From Nomia melanderi (lineage: Eukaryota > Arthropoda > Insecta > Hymenoptera > Halictidae), in contig NW_027475175.1 in NCBI RefSeq assembly GCF_051020985.1, forward strand, positions 310,001 to 374,000: 64,000 bases of DNA. The letters are read 5' to 3'. Of the stretch, positions 1 to 11,475 are shown piece after piece. Numbering within the stretch: the stretch's first letter is position 1; each line of letters starts with the position of its first letter. The notes beneath the pieces were generated by a model that made no database searches, was not told the origin of the DNA, and worked only from the letters and a program-made list of their open reading frames with translations. Made by a program: the position numbers and the translations under genes.

Positions 1-92
1 CCCTGGTGGTCCGAGGTCGTTCCCGCTGGCCAGATTCATGCGCCAGGGCCTCCTACAGACAATGCACTTTGATTTATTGCGCTATCTGTAAT
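1..92. repeat. Left partial monomer
   Basis: The window opens inside a unit, at unit position 84 (CCCTGGTGGTCCGAGG). The same sequence lies at 37094-37185, so the array and the long duplication both continue beyond the left edge. Confidence 0.95.
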
Positions 93-474
93 AGCACCCG
101 AGATATCACCACATATATATTGGATTTTTCCCTGACCCTGACTGTCCGGCCCTATGTGACGGTGGTTTTCTCGGCCCCTGGTGGTCCGAGGTCCTTCCCG
201 CTGGACAGATTCATGCGCCAGGGCCTCCTACAGACAATGCACTTTGATTTATTGGGCTATCTCTAATATCACCGGAGATATCATCAGATACATCCTGGGT
301 ATTTACATGACCTTGGGTGTCCGGCGCCATGTGTCGGTGGTTTTCTCGGCCCCTGGTGGTCCGAGGACGTTCCCGCTGCCCAGATTCATGCGCCAGGGCC
401 TCCTACAGACAATGCACTTTGATTTGTTGCGCTATCTGTAATAGCACCCGAGATATCACCAGATATATATTGAA
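1..474. repeat. Long duplication block a, left copy
   Basis: Matches 37,094-37,567 at a constant offset of 37,093 with very few substitutions. The two diverge where the left copy goes straight to the GTGTCTGGACCC monomer at 443 and the right copy has two additional monomers first. Confidence 0.9.
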
Positions 475-2004
475 TTTTCCCCAGACCCTGAGTGTCTGGA
501 CCCATGAGACTGTGGTTTTCTCGGCCCCTGGTGGTCCGAGGTCGTTCCGGCTGCACAAATTCATGCGCCTGGGCCTCCTACAGAAAATGCACACTGATTT
601 ACTGGGCTATCTGTAATAGCACCCGAGATATCACCAGATATATATTGAATTTTTCCCTGACCCTGAGTGTCCGGCCCCATGAGACGGTGGTTGTCTCGGC
701 CCCTGGTGGTCGGAGGTCGTTCCCGCTGCACAGATGCATGCGCCAGGGCCTCCTGCAGATAATTCACTTTGGTTTATTGCGCTATCTCTAATAGCACCCG
801 AGATATCACCAGATATTTATTGGCTTTTCCCCTGACCCTGAGTGTCCGGCCCCATGAGACGGTGGTTCTCTCGGCCCCTGGTGGTCCGAGGTGGTTCCCG
901 CTGGCCAGATTCATGCGCCAGGGCCTCCTACAGACAATGCACTTTGGTTTATTGCGCTATCTGCAATAGCACCCGAGATATCACCAGATACATATTGGAT
1001 TTTTCCCTGACCCTGAGTGTCCGGCCCCATGAGACGGTGGTTGTCTCGGCCCCTGGTGGTCCGAGGTCGTTCCTGCTGCACAGATTCATGCGCCAGGGCC
1101 TCCTGCAGATAATTCACTTTGGTTTATTGCGCTATCTCTAATAGCACCCGAGATATCACCAGATATTTATTGGCTTTTCCCCTGACCCTGAGTGTCCGGC
1201 CCCTTGAGACGGTGGTTTTCTCGGCCCCTGGTGGTCCGAGGTCGTTCCCGCTGGCCAGATTCATGCGCCAGGGCCTCCTACAGACAATGCACTTTGATTT
1301 ATTGCGCTATCTGTAATAGCACCCGAGATATCACCAGATATATATTGGATTTTTCCCTGACACTGAATGTCCGGCCCCATGAGACGGTGGTTTTCTCGGC
1401 CCCAGGTGGTCCGAGGTCGTTCCCGCTGCACAGATTCATGCGCCAGGGCCTCTTGCAGATAATTCACTTTGGTGTATTGCGCTATCTCTAATAGCACCCG
1501 AGATATCACCAGATATATATTGAATTTTCCCCAGACCCTGAGTGTCCGGCCCCATGAGACTGTGGTTTTCTCGGCCCCTGGTGGTCCGAGGTCATTCCCG
1601 CTGCACAGATTCATGCGCCAGGGCCTCATACAGAAAATGCACATTGATTTATTGGGCGATCTGTAATAGCACCCGAGATATCACCAGATATATATTGGAT
1701 TTTTCCCTGACCCTGAGTGTCCGGCCCCATCAGACGGTGGTTTTCTCGGCCCCTGGTGGTCCGAGGTCGTTCCCGCTGCACAGATTCATGCGCCAGAGCC
1801 TGCTGCAGATAATTCACTTTGGTTTCTTGCGCTATCTCTAGTAGCACCCGAGATATCACCAGATATATATTGAATTTTCCCCAGACCCTGAGTGTCCGGC
1901 CCCATGAGACTGTGGTTTTCTCGGCCCCTGGTGGTCCGAGGTCGTTCCCGCTGCACAGATTCATGCGCCAGGGCCTCATACAGAAAATGCACATTGATTT
2001 ATTG
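475..2004. repeat. Long duplication block b, left copy
   Basis: Matches 37,918-39,447 at an offset of 37,443, exactly 350 bp more than block a. Shared private variants include the CTTGAGACGG change near 1202 and 38,645 and the GGTGTATTGCG change near 1471 and 38,914. Confidence 0.9.
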
Positions 2005-2367
2005 GGCTATCTGTAATAGCACCCGAGATATCACCAGATATATATCGGATTTTTCCCTGACCCTGAGTGTCCGGCCCCATGAGACGGTGGTTGTGTCGGC
2101 CCCTGGTGGTCGGAGGTCGTTCCCGCTGCACAGATGCATGCGCCAGGGCCTCCTGCAGATAATTCACTTTGGTTTATTGCGCTATCTCTAACAGCACCCG
2201 AGATATCACCAGATATTTATTGGCTTTTCCCCTGACCCTGAGTGTCCGGCCCCATGAGACGGTGGTTTTCTCGGCCCCTGGTGGTCCGAGGTCGTTCCCG
2301 CTGGCCAGATTCATGCGCCAGGGCCTCCTACAGACAATGCACTTTGATTTATTGCGCTATCTGTAAT

Positions 2368-3640
2368 AGCACCCGAGATATCACCAGATATATATTGGAT
2401 TTTTCCCTGACCCTGACAGTCGGACTTCATGAGACGGTGGTTTTCTCGGCCCCTGGTGGTCCGAGGTCGATCCCGCTGTACAGATTTATGCGCCAGGGCC
2501 TCCTGCAGACAATGCACTTTGATTTATTGCGCTATCTGTAATAGCACCCGAGATATCACCAGATATATATTGTATTTTTCCCTGACCCTGACAGTCCGGC
2601 CCCATGTGTCGATGGTTTTCTCGGTCCCTCGTGGTCCGAGTTATATCCCGCTGAACAGATTCATGCGCCAGAGCCTCCTGCAGATAATTCACTTTGGTTT
2701 CTTGCGCTATCTCTAGTAGCACCCGAGATATCACCAGATATATATTGAATTTTCCCCAGACCCTGAGTGTCCGGCCCCATGAGACTGTGGTTTTCTCGGC
2801 CCCTGGTTGTCCGAGGTCGTTCCCGCTGCACAGATTCATGCGCCAGGGCCTTCTACAGACAATGCACTTTGGTTTATTGCGCTATCTGTAATAGCACCCG
2901 AGATATCACCAGATATATGCTGGATTTATACATGACCCTGAGTGTCCGGCCCCATGAGACTGTGGTTTTGTCGGCCCCTGGTGGTCCGAGGTCGTTCCCG
3001 CTGCACTGATTCATGCGCCAGGGCCTCCTACAGAAAATGCACATTGATTTATTGGGCTATCTGTAATAGCACCCGAGATATCACCAGATATATATCGGAT
3101 TTTTCCCAGACACTGAGTGTCCGGCCCCATGAGACGGTGGTTGTGTCGGCCCCTGGTGGTCGGAGGTCGTTCCCGCTGCACAGATGCATGCGCCAGGGCC
3201 TCCTACAGACAATGCACTTTGGTTTATTGCGCTATCTGTAATAGCACCCGAGATATCACCAGATACATTTTGGATTTTTCCCTGACCCTGAGTGTCCGGC
3301 CCCATGAGACGGTGGTTTTCTCGGCCCCTGGTGGTCCAAGGTCGTTCCCGCTGCACAGATTCATGCGCCAGGGCCTCTTGCAGATAATTCACTTTGGTTT
3401 ATTGCGCTATCTCTAATAGCACCCGACATATCACCAGATATATGCTAGATTATTACATGACCCTGAGTGTCCGGCCCCATGAGACGGTGGTTTTCTCGGC
3501 CCCTGGTGGTCCGAGGTCGTTCCCGCTGCACAGATTCATGCGCCAGAGCCTCCTGCAGATAATTCACTTTGGTTTCTTGCGCTATCTCTAGTAGCACCCG
3601 AGATATCACCAGATATATATTGAATTTTCCCCAGACCCTG
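2368..3640. repeat. Long duplication block c, left copy
   Basis: Matches 39,636-40,908 at an offset of 37,268. Shared rare variants are CAGTCGGACTTCATGAG near 2416, GAGTTATATCCC near 2637 and the CTGCACTGATTC change near 3001. Between blocks b and c the left copy has two monomers (2018-2367) where the right copy has one different monomer (39,461-39,635). Confidence 0.9.
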
Positions 3641-3730
3641 AGTGTCCGGCCCCATGAGACTGTGGTTTTCTCGGCCCCTGGTGGTCCGAGGTCGTTCCCG
3701 CTGCACAGATGCATGCGCCAGGGCCTCCTG

Positions 3731-4770
3731 CAGATAATTCACTTTGGTTTATTGCGCTATCTCTAATAGCACCCGAGATATCACCAGATATTTATTGGCT
3801 TTTCCCCTTACCCTGAGTGTCCGGCCCCATGAGACGGTGGTTTTCTCGGCCCCTGGTGGTCCGAGGTCGTTCCCGCTGGCCAGATTCATGCGCCAGGGCC
3901 TCCTACAGACAATGCACTTTGATTTATTGCGCTATCTGTAATAGCACCCGAGATATCACCAGATATATATTGGATTTTTCCCTGACACTGAATGTCCGGC
4001 CCCATGAGACGGTGGTTTTCTCGGCCCCTGGTGGTCCGAGGTCGTTACCGCTGGCCAGATTCATGCGCCAGGGCCTCCTACAGAAAATGCACATTGATTT
4101 ATTGGGCTATCTGTAATAGCACCCGAGATATCACCAGATATATATTGGATTTTTCCCTGACACTGAATGTCCGGCCCCATGAGACGGTGGTTTTCTCGAC
4201 CCCTGCTGGTCCGAGGTCGTTCCCGCTGCACAGATTCATGCCCCAGGGCCTCCTATAGATAATTCACTTTGATTTATTTCTCTACCTCTAATAGCACCCG
4301 ACATATCACCACATATATATTGAATTTTTCCCCGACCCTGAGTGTCCGGCCCAATGTGTCCGTGGTTTTCTCGGCTCCTGGTAGTCCGAGGTCGATCCCG
4401 CTGCACAGATTCATGCCCCAGGGCCTCCTTCAGACAATGCACTTTGATTTACTGCGCTGTATGTAAGAGCACCCGAGATATCACCAGATATATATTGGAT
4501 TTTCCCCTGACCCTGAGTGTCCGGCCCCATGAGACGGTGGTTGTGTCGGCCCCTGGTGGTCGGAGGTCGTTCCCGCTGCACAGATGCATGCGCCAGGGCC
4601 TCCTACAGACAATGCACTTTGGTTTATTGCGCTATCTGTAATAGCACCCGAGATATCACCAGATACATTTTGGATCTTTCCCTGACCCTGAGTGTCCGGC
4701 CCCATGAGACGGTGGTTTTCTCGGCCCCTGGTGGTCCGAGGTCGTTCCCGCTGCACAGATTCATGCGCCA
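3731..4770. repeat. Sixteen-monomer-spaced block, copy 1
   Basis: About 1,040 bp, repeated at 6,531-7,570 with an exact spacing of 2,800 bp and again at 42,749-43,788 in zone A'. The zone A' copy shares CACCACATATATATTG (4,308) with this copy rather than with 7,108. Confidence 0.88.
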
Positions 4771-6725
4771 GGTCCTCCTACAGACAATGCACTTTGATTT
4801 ATTTCGCTATCTGTAATAGCACCCGAGATATCACCAGATATATATTGGAGTTTTCCCTGACACTGAATGTCCGGCCCCATGAGACGGTGGTTTTCTCGGC
4901 CCCTGGTGGTCCGAGGTCGTTCCCGCTGGCCAGATTCATGCGCCAGGGCCTCCTACAGACAATGCACTTTGATTTATTGCGCTATCTGTAATAGCACCCG
5001 AGATATCACCAGATATATATTGAATTTTCCCCAGACCCTGAGTGTCCGGCCCCATCAGACTGTGGTTTTCTCGGCCCCTGGTGGTCCGAGGTCGTTCCCG
5101 CTGCACAGATTCATGCGCCAGGGCCTCCTACAGAAAATGCACATTGATTTATTGGGCTATCTGTAATAGCACCCGAGATATCACCCGATATATATCGGAT
5201 TTATCCCTGACACTGAGTGTCCGGCCCCATGAGACGGTGGTTGTGTCGGCCCCTGGTGGTCGAAGGTCGTTCCCGCTGCACAGATGCATGCGCCAGGGCC
5301 TCCTGCAGATAATTCACTTTGGTTTATTGCGCTATCTCTAATAGCACCCGAGATATAACCAGATATTTATTGGCTTTTCCCCTGACCCTGAGTGTCCGGC
5401 CCCATGAGACGGTGGTTTTCTCGGGCCTTGGTGGCCCGAGGTCGTTCCCGCTGCACAGATTCATGCGCCAGGGCCTCCTATAGATAATTCACTTTGATTT
5501 ATTTCTCTACCTCTAATAGCACCCGACATATCACCAGATATATATTGAATTTTTCCCCGACCCTGATTGTCCGGCCCCATGTGTCGGTGGTTTTCTCGGC
5601 TCCTGGTAGTCCGAGGTCGATCCCGCTGCACAGATTCATGCCCCAGGGCCTCCTTCAGACAATGCACTTTGATTTACTGCGCTGTCTGTAAGAGCACCCG
5701 AGATATCACCAGATATATATTGGATTTTCCCCTGACCCTGAGTGTCCTGCCCCATGAGACGGTGGTTGTGTCGGCCCCTGGTGGTCGGAGGTCGTTCCCG
5801 CTGCACAGATGCATGCGCCAGGGCCTCCTACAGACAATGCACTTTGGTTTATTGCGCTATCTGTAATGGCACCCGAGATATCACCAGATACATTTTGGAT
5901 TTTTCCCTGACCCTGAGTGTCCGGCCCCATGAGACGGTGATTGTCTCGGCCCCTGGTGGTCCGAGGTCGATCCCGCTGCACAGATTCATGCGCCAGGGCC
6001 TCCTGCAGATAATTCACTTTGGTTTATTGCGCTATCTCTAATAGCACCCGAGATATCACCAGATATTTATTGGCTTTTCCCCTGACCCTGAGTGTCCGGC
6101 CCCATGAGACGGTGGTTTTCTCGGCCCCTGGCGGTCCGAGGTCGTTCCCGCTGGCCAGATTCATGCGCCAGGGCCTCCTACAGACAATGCACTTTGATTT
6201 ATTGCGCTATCTGTAATAGCACCCGAGATATCACCAGATATATATTGGATTTTTCCCTGACACTGAATGTCCGGCCCCATGAGACGGTGGTTTTCTCTTC
6301 CCCTGGTGGTCGAAGGTCTTTCCCGCTGCACAGATGCATGCGCCAGGGCTTCCTGCAGATAATTCACTTTGGTTTATTGCGCTATCTCTAACAGCACCCA
6401 AGATATCACCAGATATATATTGGATTTTTCCCTGACCCTGAGTGTCCGGCCCCATGAGACGGTTGTTTTCTCGGCCCCTGGTGGTCCGACGTCGTTCCCG
6501 CTGCACAGATGCATGCGCCAGGGCCTCCTACAGATAATTCACTTTGGTTTATTGCGCTATCTCTAATAGCACCCGAGATATCACCAGATATTTATTGGCT
6601 TTTCCCCTTACCCTGAGTGTCCGGCCCCATGAGACGGTGGTTTTCTCGGCCCCTGGTGGTCCGAGGTCGTTCCCGCTGGCCAGATTCATGCGCCAGGGCC
6701 TCCTACAGACAATGCACTTTGATTT
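3745..6725. repeat. Long duplication block d, left copy
   Basis: This is the longest indel-free match: nearly 3 kb (17 monomers) aligned to 42,763-45,743 at a constant offset of 39,018. I saw only scattered single-base differences, for example at 4,360, 4,804 and 4,883, so divergence is by eye well under 1%. The offset step from block c is 1,750 bp, ten monomers gained in the right copy (about 40,909-42,762). Confidence 0.9.
6320..6595. repeat. Eight-monomer-spaced pair, copy 1 (partner 7720-7995)
   Basis: Contains TAACAGCACCCAAGATATC and GGTTGTTTTCTCGG with GGTCCGACGTCG. The same combination is found at 7,720-7,995, 34,680-34,890 and near 45,335-45,600 and 45,930-46,080. Spacing on the left is 1,400 bp. 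Confidence 0.8.
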
Positions 6726-7570
6726 ATTGCGCTATCTGTAATAGCACCCGAGATATCACCAGATATATATTGGATTTTTCCCTGACACTGAATGTCCGGC
6801 CCCATGAGACGGTGGTTTTCTCGGCCCCTGGTGGTCCGAGGTCGTTACCGCTGGCCAGATTCATGCGCCAGGGCCTCCTACAGAAAATGCACATTGATTT
6901 ATTGGGCTATCTGTAATAGCACCCGAGATATCACCAGATATATATTGGATTTTTCCCTGACACTGAATGTCCGGCCCCATGAGACGGTGGTTTTCTCGAC
7001 CCCTGCTGGTCCGAGGTCGTTCCCGCTGCACAGATTCATGCCCCAGGGCCTCCTATAGATAATTCACTTTGATTTATTTCTCTACCTCTAATAGCACCCG
7101 ACATATCACCAGATATATATTGAATTTTTCCCCGACCCTGAGTGTCCGGCCCAATGTGTCGGTGGTTTTCTCGGCTCCTGGTAGTCCGAGGTCGATCCCG
7201 CTGCACAGATTCATGCCCCAGGGCCTCCTTCAGACAATGCACTTTGATTTACTGCGCTGTATGTAAGAGCACCCGAGATATCACCAGATATATATTGGAT
7301 TTTCCCCTGACCCTGAGTGTCCGGCCCCATGAGACGGTGGTTGTGTCGGCCCCTGGTGGTCGGAGGTCGTTCCCGCTGCACAGATGCATGCGCCAGGGCC
7401 TCCTACAGACAATGCACTTTGGTTTATTGCGCTATCTGTAATAGCACCCGAGATATCACCAGATACATTTTGGATCTTTCCCTGACCCTGAGTGTCCGGC
7501 CCCATGAGACGGTGGTTTTCTCGGCCCCTGGTGGTCCGAGGTCGTTCCCGCTGCACAGATTCATGCGCCA
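6531..7570. repeat. Sixteen-monomer-spaced block, copy 2
   Basis: Partner of 3731-4770. In zone A' the corresponding second block is missing, because the right copy lacks five monomers at this point. Confidence 0.88.
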
Positions 7571-8142
7571 GGGCCTCCTACAGAAAATGCACATTGATTT
7601 ATTGGGCTATCTGTAATAGCACCCGGGATATCACCAGATATATATCGGATTTTTCCCTGACACTGAGTGTCCGGCCCCATGAGACGGTGGTTGTGTCGGC
7701 CCCTGGTGGTCGAAGGTCGTTCCCGCTGCACAGATGCATGCGCCAGGGCTTCCTGCAGATAATTCACTTTGGTTTGTTGCGCTATCTCTAACAGCACCCA
7801 AGATATCACCAGATATATATTGGATTTTTCCCTGACCCTGAGTGTCCGGCCCCATGAGACGGTTGTTTTCTCGGCCCCTGGTGGTCCGACGTCGTTCCCG
7901 CTGCACAGATGCATGCGCCAGGGCCTCGTGCAGATAATTCACTTTGGTTTATTGCGCTATCTCTAATAGCACCCGAGATATCACCAGATATTCATTGGCT
8001 TTTCCCCTGACCCTGGGTGTCCGGCCCCATGAGACGGTGGTTTTCTCGGCCCCTGGTGGTCCGAGGTCGTTCCCGCTGGCCAGATTCATGCGCCAGGGCC
8101 TCCTACAGACAATGCACTTTGATTTATTGCGCTATCTGTAAT

Positions 8143-8316
8143 AGCACCCGAGATATCACCAGATATATTTGGATTTTTCCCTCACCCTGAGTGTCCGGCC
8201 CCATGAGACGGTGGTTTTCTCGGCCCCTGGTGGTCCGAGGTCGTTCCCGCTGGCCAGATTCATGCGCCAGGGCCTCCTACAGACAATGCACTTTGATTTA
8301 TTGCGCTATCTGTAAT
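8143..8316. repeat. 174-bp monomer class
   Basis: Single-base losses occur at several places. AGATATATTTGG: 8143, 45761, 46285. GGATTTTTCCTGAC: 36313, 36837. GGTGGTTTCTCGG: 18470. GGATTTTCCCTGACC: 23187. GCGCTACTGTAATAG: 31764. Several of these pairs lie close together and were probably duplicated after the deletion. Confidence 0.88.
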
Positions 8317-8841
8317 AGTACCCGAGATATCACCAGATATATATTTGATTTTCCCCAGACGCTGTGTGTCCGGACCCATGAGACGGTGGTTTTCTCGGCC
8401 CCTGGTGGTCCGAGGTCGTTCCCGCTGTCCAGATTCATGCGCCAGGGCCTCCTACAGACAATGCACTTTGGTTTATTGCGCTATGTGTAATAGCACCCGA
8501 GATATCACCAGATATATATTGGATTTTCCCCTGACCCTGAGTGTCCGGACCCATGAGACCGTGGTTTTCTCGGCCCCTGGTGGTCTGAGGTCGTTCCCGC
8601 TGCACAGATTCATTCGCCAGGGCCCCCTGCAGATAATTCACTTTGGTTTATTGCGCTATCTGTAATAGCACCCGAGATATCACCAGATATATGCTGGATT
8701 TTTACATGTCCTTGGGCGACGGATTCCGAATATCTGTAATTTTCTCGGCCACTGGTGGTCCGAGATCGTTCCTGCGGCACAGATTCATTCGCCAGTGCCT
8801 CCTACAGACAATGCACTTTGATTTATTGCGCTATCTGTAAT

Positions 8842-9716
8842 AGCACCCGAGATATCACCACATATATATTGGATTTTTCCCTGACCCTGACTGTCCGGCC
8901 CTATGTGACGGTGGTTTTCTCGGCCCCTGGTGGTCCGAGGTCCTTCCCGCTGCACAAATTCATGCGCCAGGGCCTCCTACAGACAATGCACTTTGATTTA
9001 TTGGGCTATCTCTAATAGCACCGGAGATATCATCAGATACATCCTGGGTATTTACATGACCTTGGGTGTCCGGCGCCATGTGTCGGTGGTTTTCTCGGCC
9101 CCTGGTGGTCCGAGGACATTCCCGCTGCCCAGATTCATGCGCCAGGGCCTCCTACAGACAATGCACTTTGATTTGTTGCGCTATCTGTAATAGCACCCGA
9201 GATATCACCAGATATATATTGGATTTTTCCCTGACCCTGAGTGTCCGGCCCCATGAGACGGTGGTTTTCTCGGCCCCTGGCGGTCCGAGGTCCTTCCCGC
9301 TGCACGGATTCATGCGCCAGGGCCTCCTACAGACAATGCACTTTGATTTGTTGCGCTATCTGTAATAGCACCCGAGATATCACCAGATATATATTGGATT
9401 TTTCCCTGACCCTGAGTGTCCGGCCCCATGAGACGGTGGTTTTCTCGGCCCCTGGCGGTCCGAGGTCGTTCCCGCTGCACAGATACATGCGCCAGAGCCT
9501 CCTGCAGATAATTCACTCTCGTTTATTGCGCTATCTCTAATAGCACCCGAGATATCACCAGATATATATTGAATTTTCCCCAGACCCTGAGTGTCTGGAC
9601 CCATGAGACTGTGGTTTTCTCGGCCCCTGGTGGTCCGAGGTCGTTCCGGCTGCACAAATTCATGCGCCTGGGCCTCCTACAGAGAATGCACATTGATTTA
9701 TTTCGCTATCTGTAAT
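8842..9716. repeat. Five-monomer module with the CATCCTGGGTATTT monomer
   Basis: Order: a GGCCCTATGTGACGG monomer, a GATACATCCTGGGTATTT monomer (9017-9191), two GGCGGTCCGAGG monomers, then a GTGTCTGGACCC monomer. The same five are at 37186-38060 and 46984-47858. At 93-617 the two GGCGG monomers are missing. Confidence 0.88.
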
Positions 9717-9891
9717 AGCACCCGAGATATCACCAGATATATATTGAATTTTTCCATGACCCTGAGTGTCCGGCCCCATGAGACGGTGGTTGTCTCGGCC
9801 CCTGGTGGTCTGAGGTCGTTCCCGCTGCACAGATTCATGCGCCAGGGCCTCCTGCAGGTAATTCACATTGGTTTATTGCGTTATCTCTAAT
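9717..9891. repeat. Chimeric monomer at the zone A to zone B junction
   Basis: The left part (to about 9,755) matches 47,859-47,897 in zone A'. The right part (from about 9,795, with GGTCTGAGG) matches 51,088 onward in zone B'. In zone B' these two halves are separated by 18 monomers. Confidence 0.85.
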
Positions 9892-10067
9892 AGCACCCGA
9901 GATATCACCAGATATATATTGAATTTTTCAACCGACCCTGAGTGTCCGGCGCCGTGAGACGCTGGTTTTCTCGGACCCTGGTGATCCGAGGTCATTCCCG
10001 CTGCACAGATTCATGCACCAGGGCCTCCTGCAGATAATTCACTTTGGTTTATTGCGCTATCTGTAAT
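9892..10067. repeat. 176-bp monomer class (TTTTTCAACCGACCC)
   Basis: One extra base in the centre gives 176 bp. Eleven monomers belong to this class: 9892, 11293, 13394, 24411, 27912, 29488, 49609, 51185, 52587, 55388 and 56264 (start positions). Most also have GGCGCCGTGAGACGCTGG or GGCGCCATGAG with CTCGGACCCTGGTGATCC, so they form one lineage spread by higher-order duplication. Confidence 0.9.
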
Positions 10068-10242
10068 AGCACAAGAGATGTCACCAGATATATATCGGAT
10101 TTTTCCCTGACCCTGACAGTCCGGCCCCATGTGTCGATGGTTTTCTCGGTCCCTCGTGGTCCGAGTTCGATCCCGCTGAACAGATTCATGCGCCAGGGTT
10201 TCCTGCAGACAATTCACTTTGGTTTATTGCGCTATCTCTAAT

Positions 10243-10417
10243 AGCACCCGAGATATCACCAGATATTTGCTGGATTTTTACATGACCTTGGGTGACGGAT
10301 TCCGAATATCTGTAATTTTCTCGGCCACTGGTGGTCCGAGGTCGTTCCTACGGCACAGATTCATTCGCCTGGGCCTCCTACAGACAATGCACTTTGGTTT
10401 ATTGCGCTATCTGTAAT
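10243..10417. repeat. Divergent-centre monomers (GACGGATTCCGAATATCTG)
   Basis: Positions about 36-77 of the unit are replaced by a different sequence of equal length (TTTACATGACCTTGGGTGAC, then GGATTCCGAATATCTGTAAT), after which the standard TTTTCTCGG resumes. Seventeen monomers carry it, centred near 8720, 10300, 11700, 15195, 16420, 18170, 23415, 25515, 26565, 28315, 46860, 49835, 51590, 52990, 57365, 61390 and 62090. Those at 15195, 16420, 57365 and 62090 have the related form GACGGATACCGAAAATCTG. Confidence 0.88.
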
Positions 10418-10924
10418 AGCACCCGAGATATCACCAGATATATATTGGATTTTTCCCTGACCCTGAGTGTCCGGCTCCATGAGACGGTGATTTTCTCGGC
10501 CCCTGGTGGTCCGAGGTCGTTCCCGCTGCACAGATTCATGCGCCAGGGCCTCCTACAGACAATGCACTTTGATTCGTTGCACTATCTGTAATAGCACCCG
10601 AGATATCACCAGATATATATTGGATTTTCCCCTGACCCTGAGTGTCCGGACCAATGAGACGGTGGTTTTCTCGGCCCCTGGTGGTCGGAGGTCGTTCCTG
10701 CCGGCCAGATTCATTCGCCTGGTCCTCCTACAGACAACGCACATTGATTTATTGCGCTATCTGTAATAGCACCCGAGATATCACCAGATATATACTGGAT
10801 TTTCCCCTGACCCTGTGTGTCCGGACCCATGAGACGGTGGTTTTCTCGGCCCCTGGTGGTCCGAGGTCGTTCCCGCTGCACAGATTCATTCGCCTGGGCC
10901 TCCTACAGACAATGCACTTTGATT

Positions 10925-11475
10925 TATTGCGCTATCTGTAATAGCACCCGAGATATCACCAGATACATATTGGATTTTTCCCCGACCCTGAGTGTCCGGC
11001 CCAATGAGAGGGTGGTTTTCTCGGCCTCTGGTGGTCCGAGGTCGTTCTCGCTGCACAGATTCATGCGCCAGGGCCTCCTGCAGACAATGCACTTTGATTT
11101 ATTGCGCTATATCTAATAGCACCCGAGATATCACCAGATATATATTGGATTTTTCCATGACCCTGAGTGTCCGGCCCCGTGAGACTGCGGTTTTCTCGGC
11201 CCCTGGTGGTCCGAGGTCGTTCCCGCTGCACAGATTCATGCGCCAGGGCCTCCTGCAGGTAATTCACATTGGTTTATTGCGTTATCTCTAATAGCACCCG
11301 AGATATCACCAGATATATATTGAATTTTTCAACCGACCCTGAGTGTCCGGCGCCGTGAGACGCTGGTTTTCTCGGACCCTGGTGATCCGAGGTCGTTCCC
11401 GCTGCACAGATTCATGCACCAGGGCCTCCTGCAGATAATTCACTTTGGTTTATTGCGCTATCTGTAATAGCACAA
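10925..11475. repeat. Twelve-monomer-spaced block (2,101 bp), copy 1
   Basis: Repeated at about 13,026-13,576. Shared variants are CAGATACATATTGG, GGCCCAATGAGAGGG, CCCCGTGAGACTGC and the AACCGACC monomer. Confidence 0.82.

Larger units (their letters stand above)
7796..9755. repeat. Long duplication block e, left copy
   Basis: Matches 45,938-47,897 at an offset of 38,142, 876 bp less than block d. The right copy therefore lacks five monomers present at about 6,726-7,795. Shared rare features include the 174-bp monomer at 8143 (partner 46,285) and the TCTCGTTTATTG change near 9518. Confidence 0.9.
1..9770. repeat. Zone A of the array
   Basis: The zone is marked by monomers whose centre reads TATTTATTGGCTTTT (near 816, 1166, 2216, 3791, 5366, 6066 and 6591; a TATTCATTGG variant near 7991). 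It is also marked by GAATTTTCCCCAGACC monomers and by a GATGCATGCGCC variant that creates NsiI and SphI sites (733, 2133, 3183, 3708, 4583, 5283, 5808, 6333, 6508, 7383, 7733, 7908). The TATTTATTGG type is absent from zones B, C and D. Its right edge falls inside one chimeric monomer at 9717-9891. The zone is repeated as zone A'. Confidence 0.85.
9811..10500. repeat. Eight-monomer-spaced block (1,401 bp), copy 1
   Basis: Repeated at 11,212-11,901, and in zone B' at 51,104-51,794 and 52,505-53,195. Spacing is eight monomers plus the extra base of a 176-bp monomer. It runs through the AACCGACC, ACAAGAG and GGGTGACGGATTCCG monomers in order. Confidence 0.85.

Noticed and set aside
10164..10174. 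tRNA gene or tRNA-derived SINE
   Set aside because: Only a B-box-like 11-mer is present. No cloverleaf arms, A box, poly-A tail or target-site duplication could be found around it.
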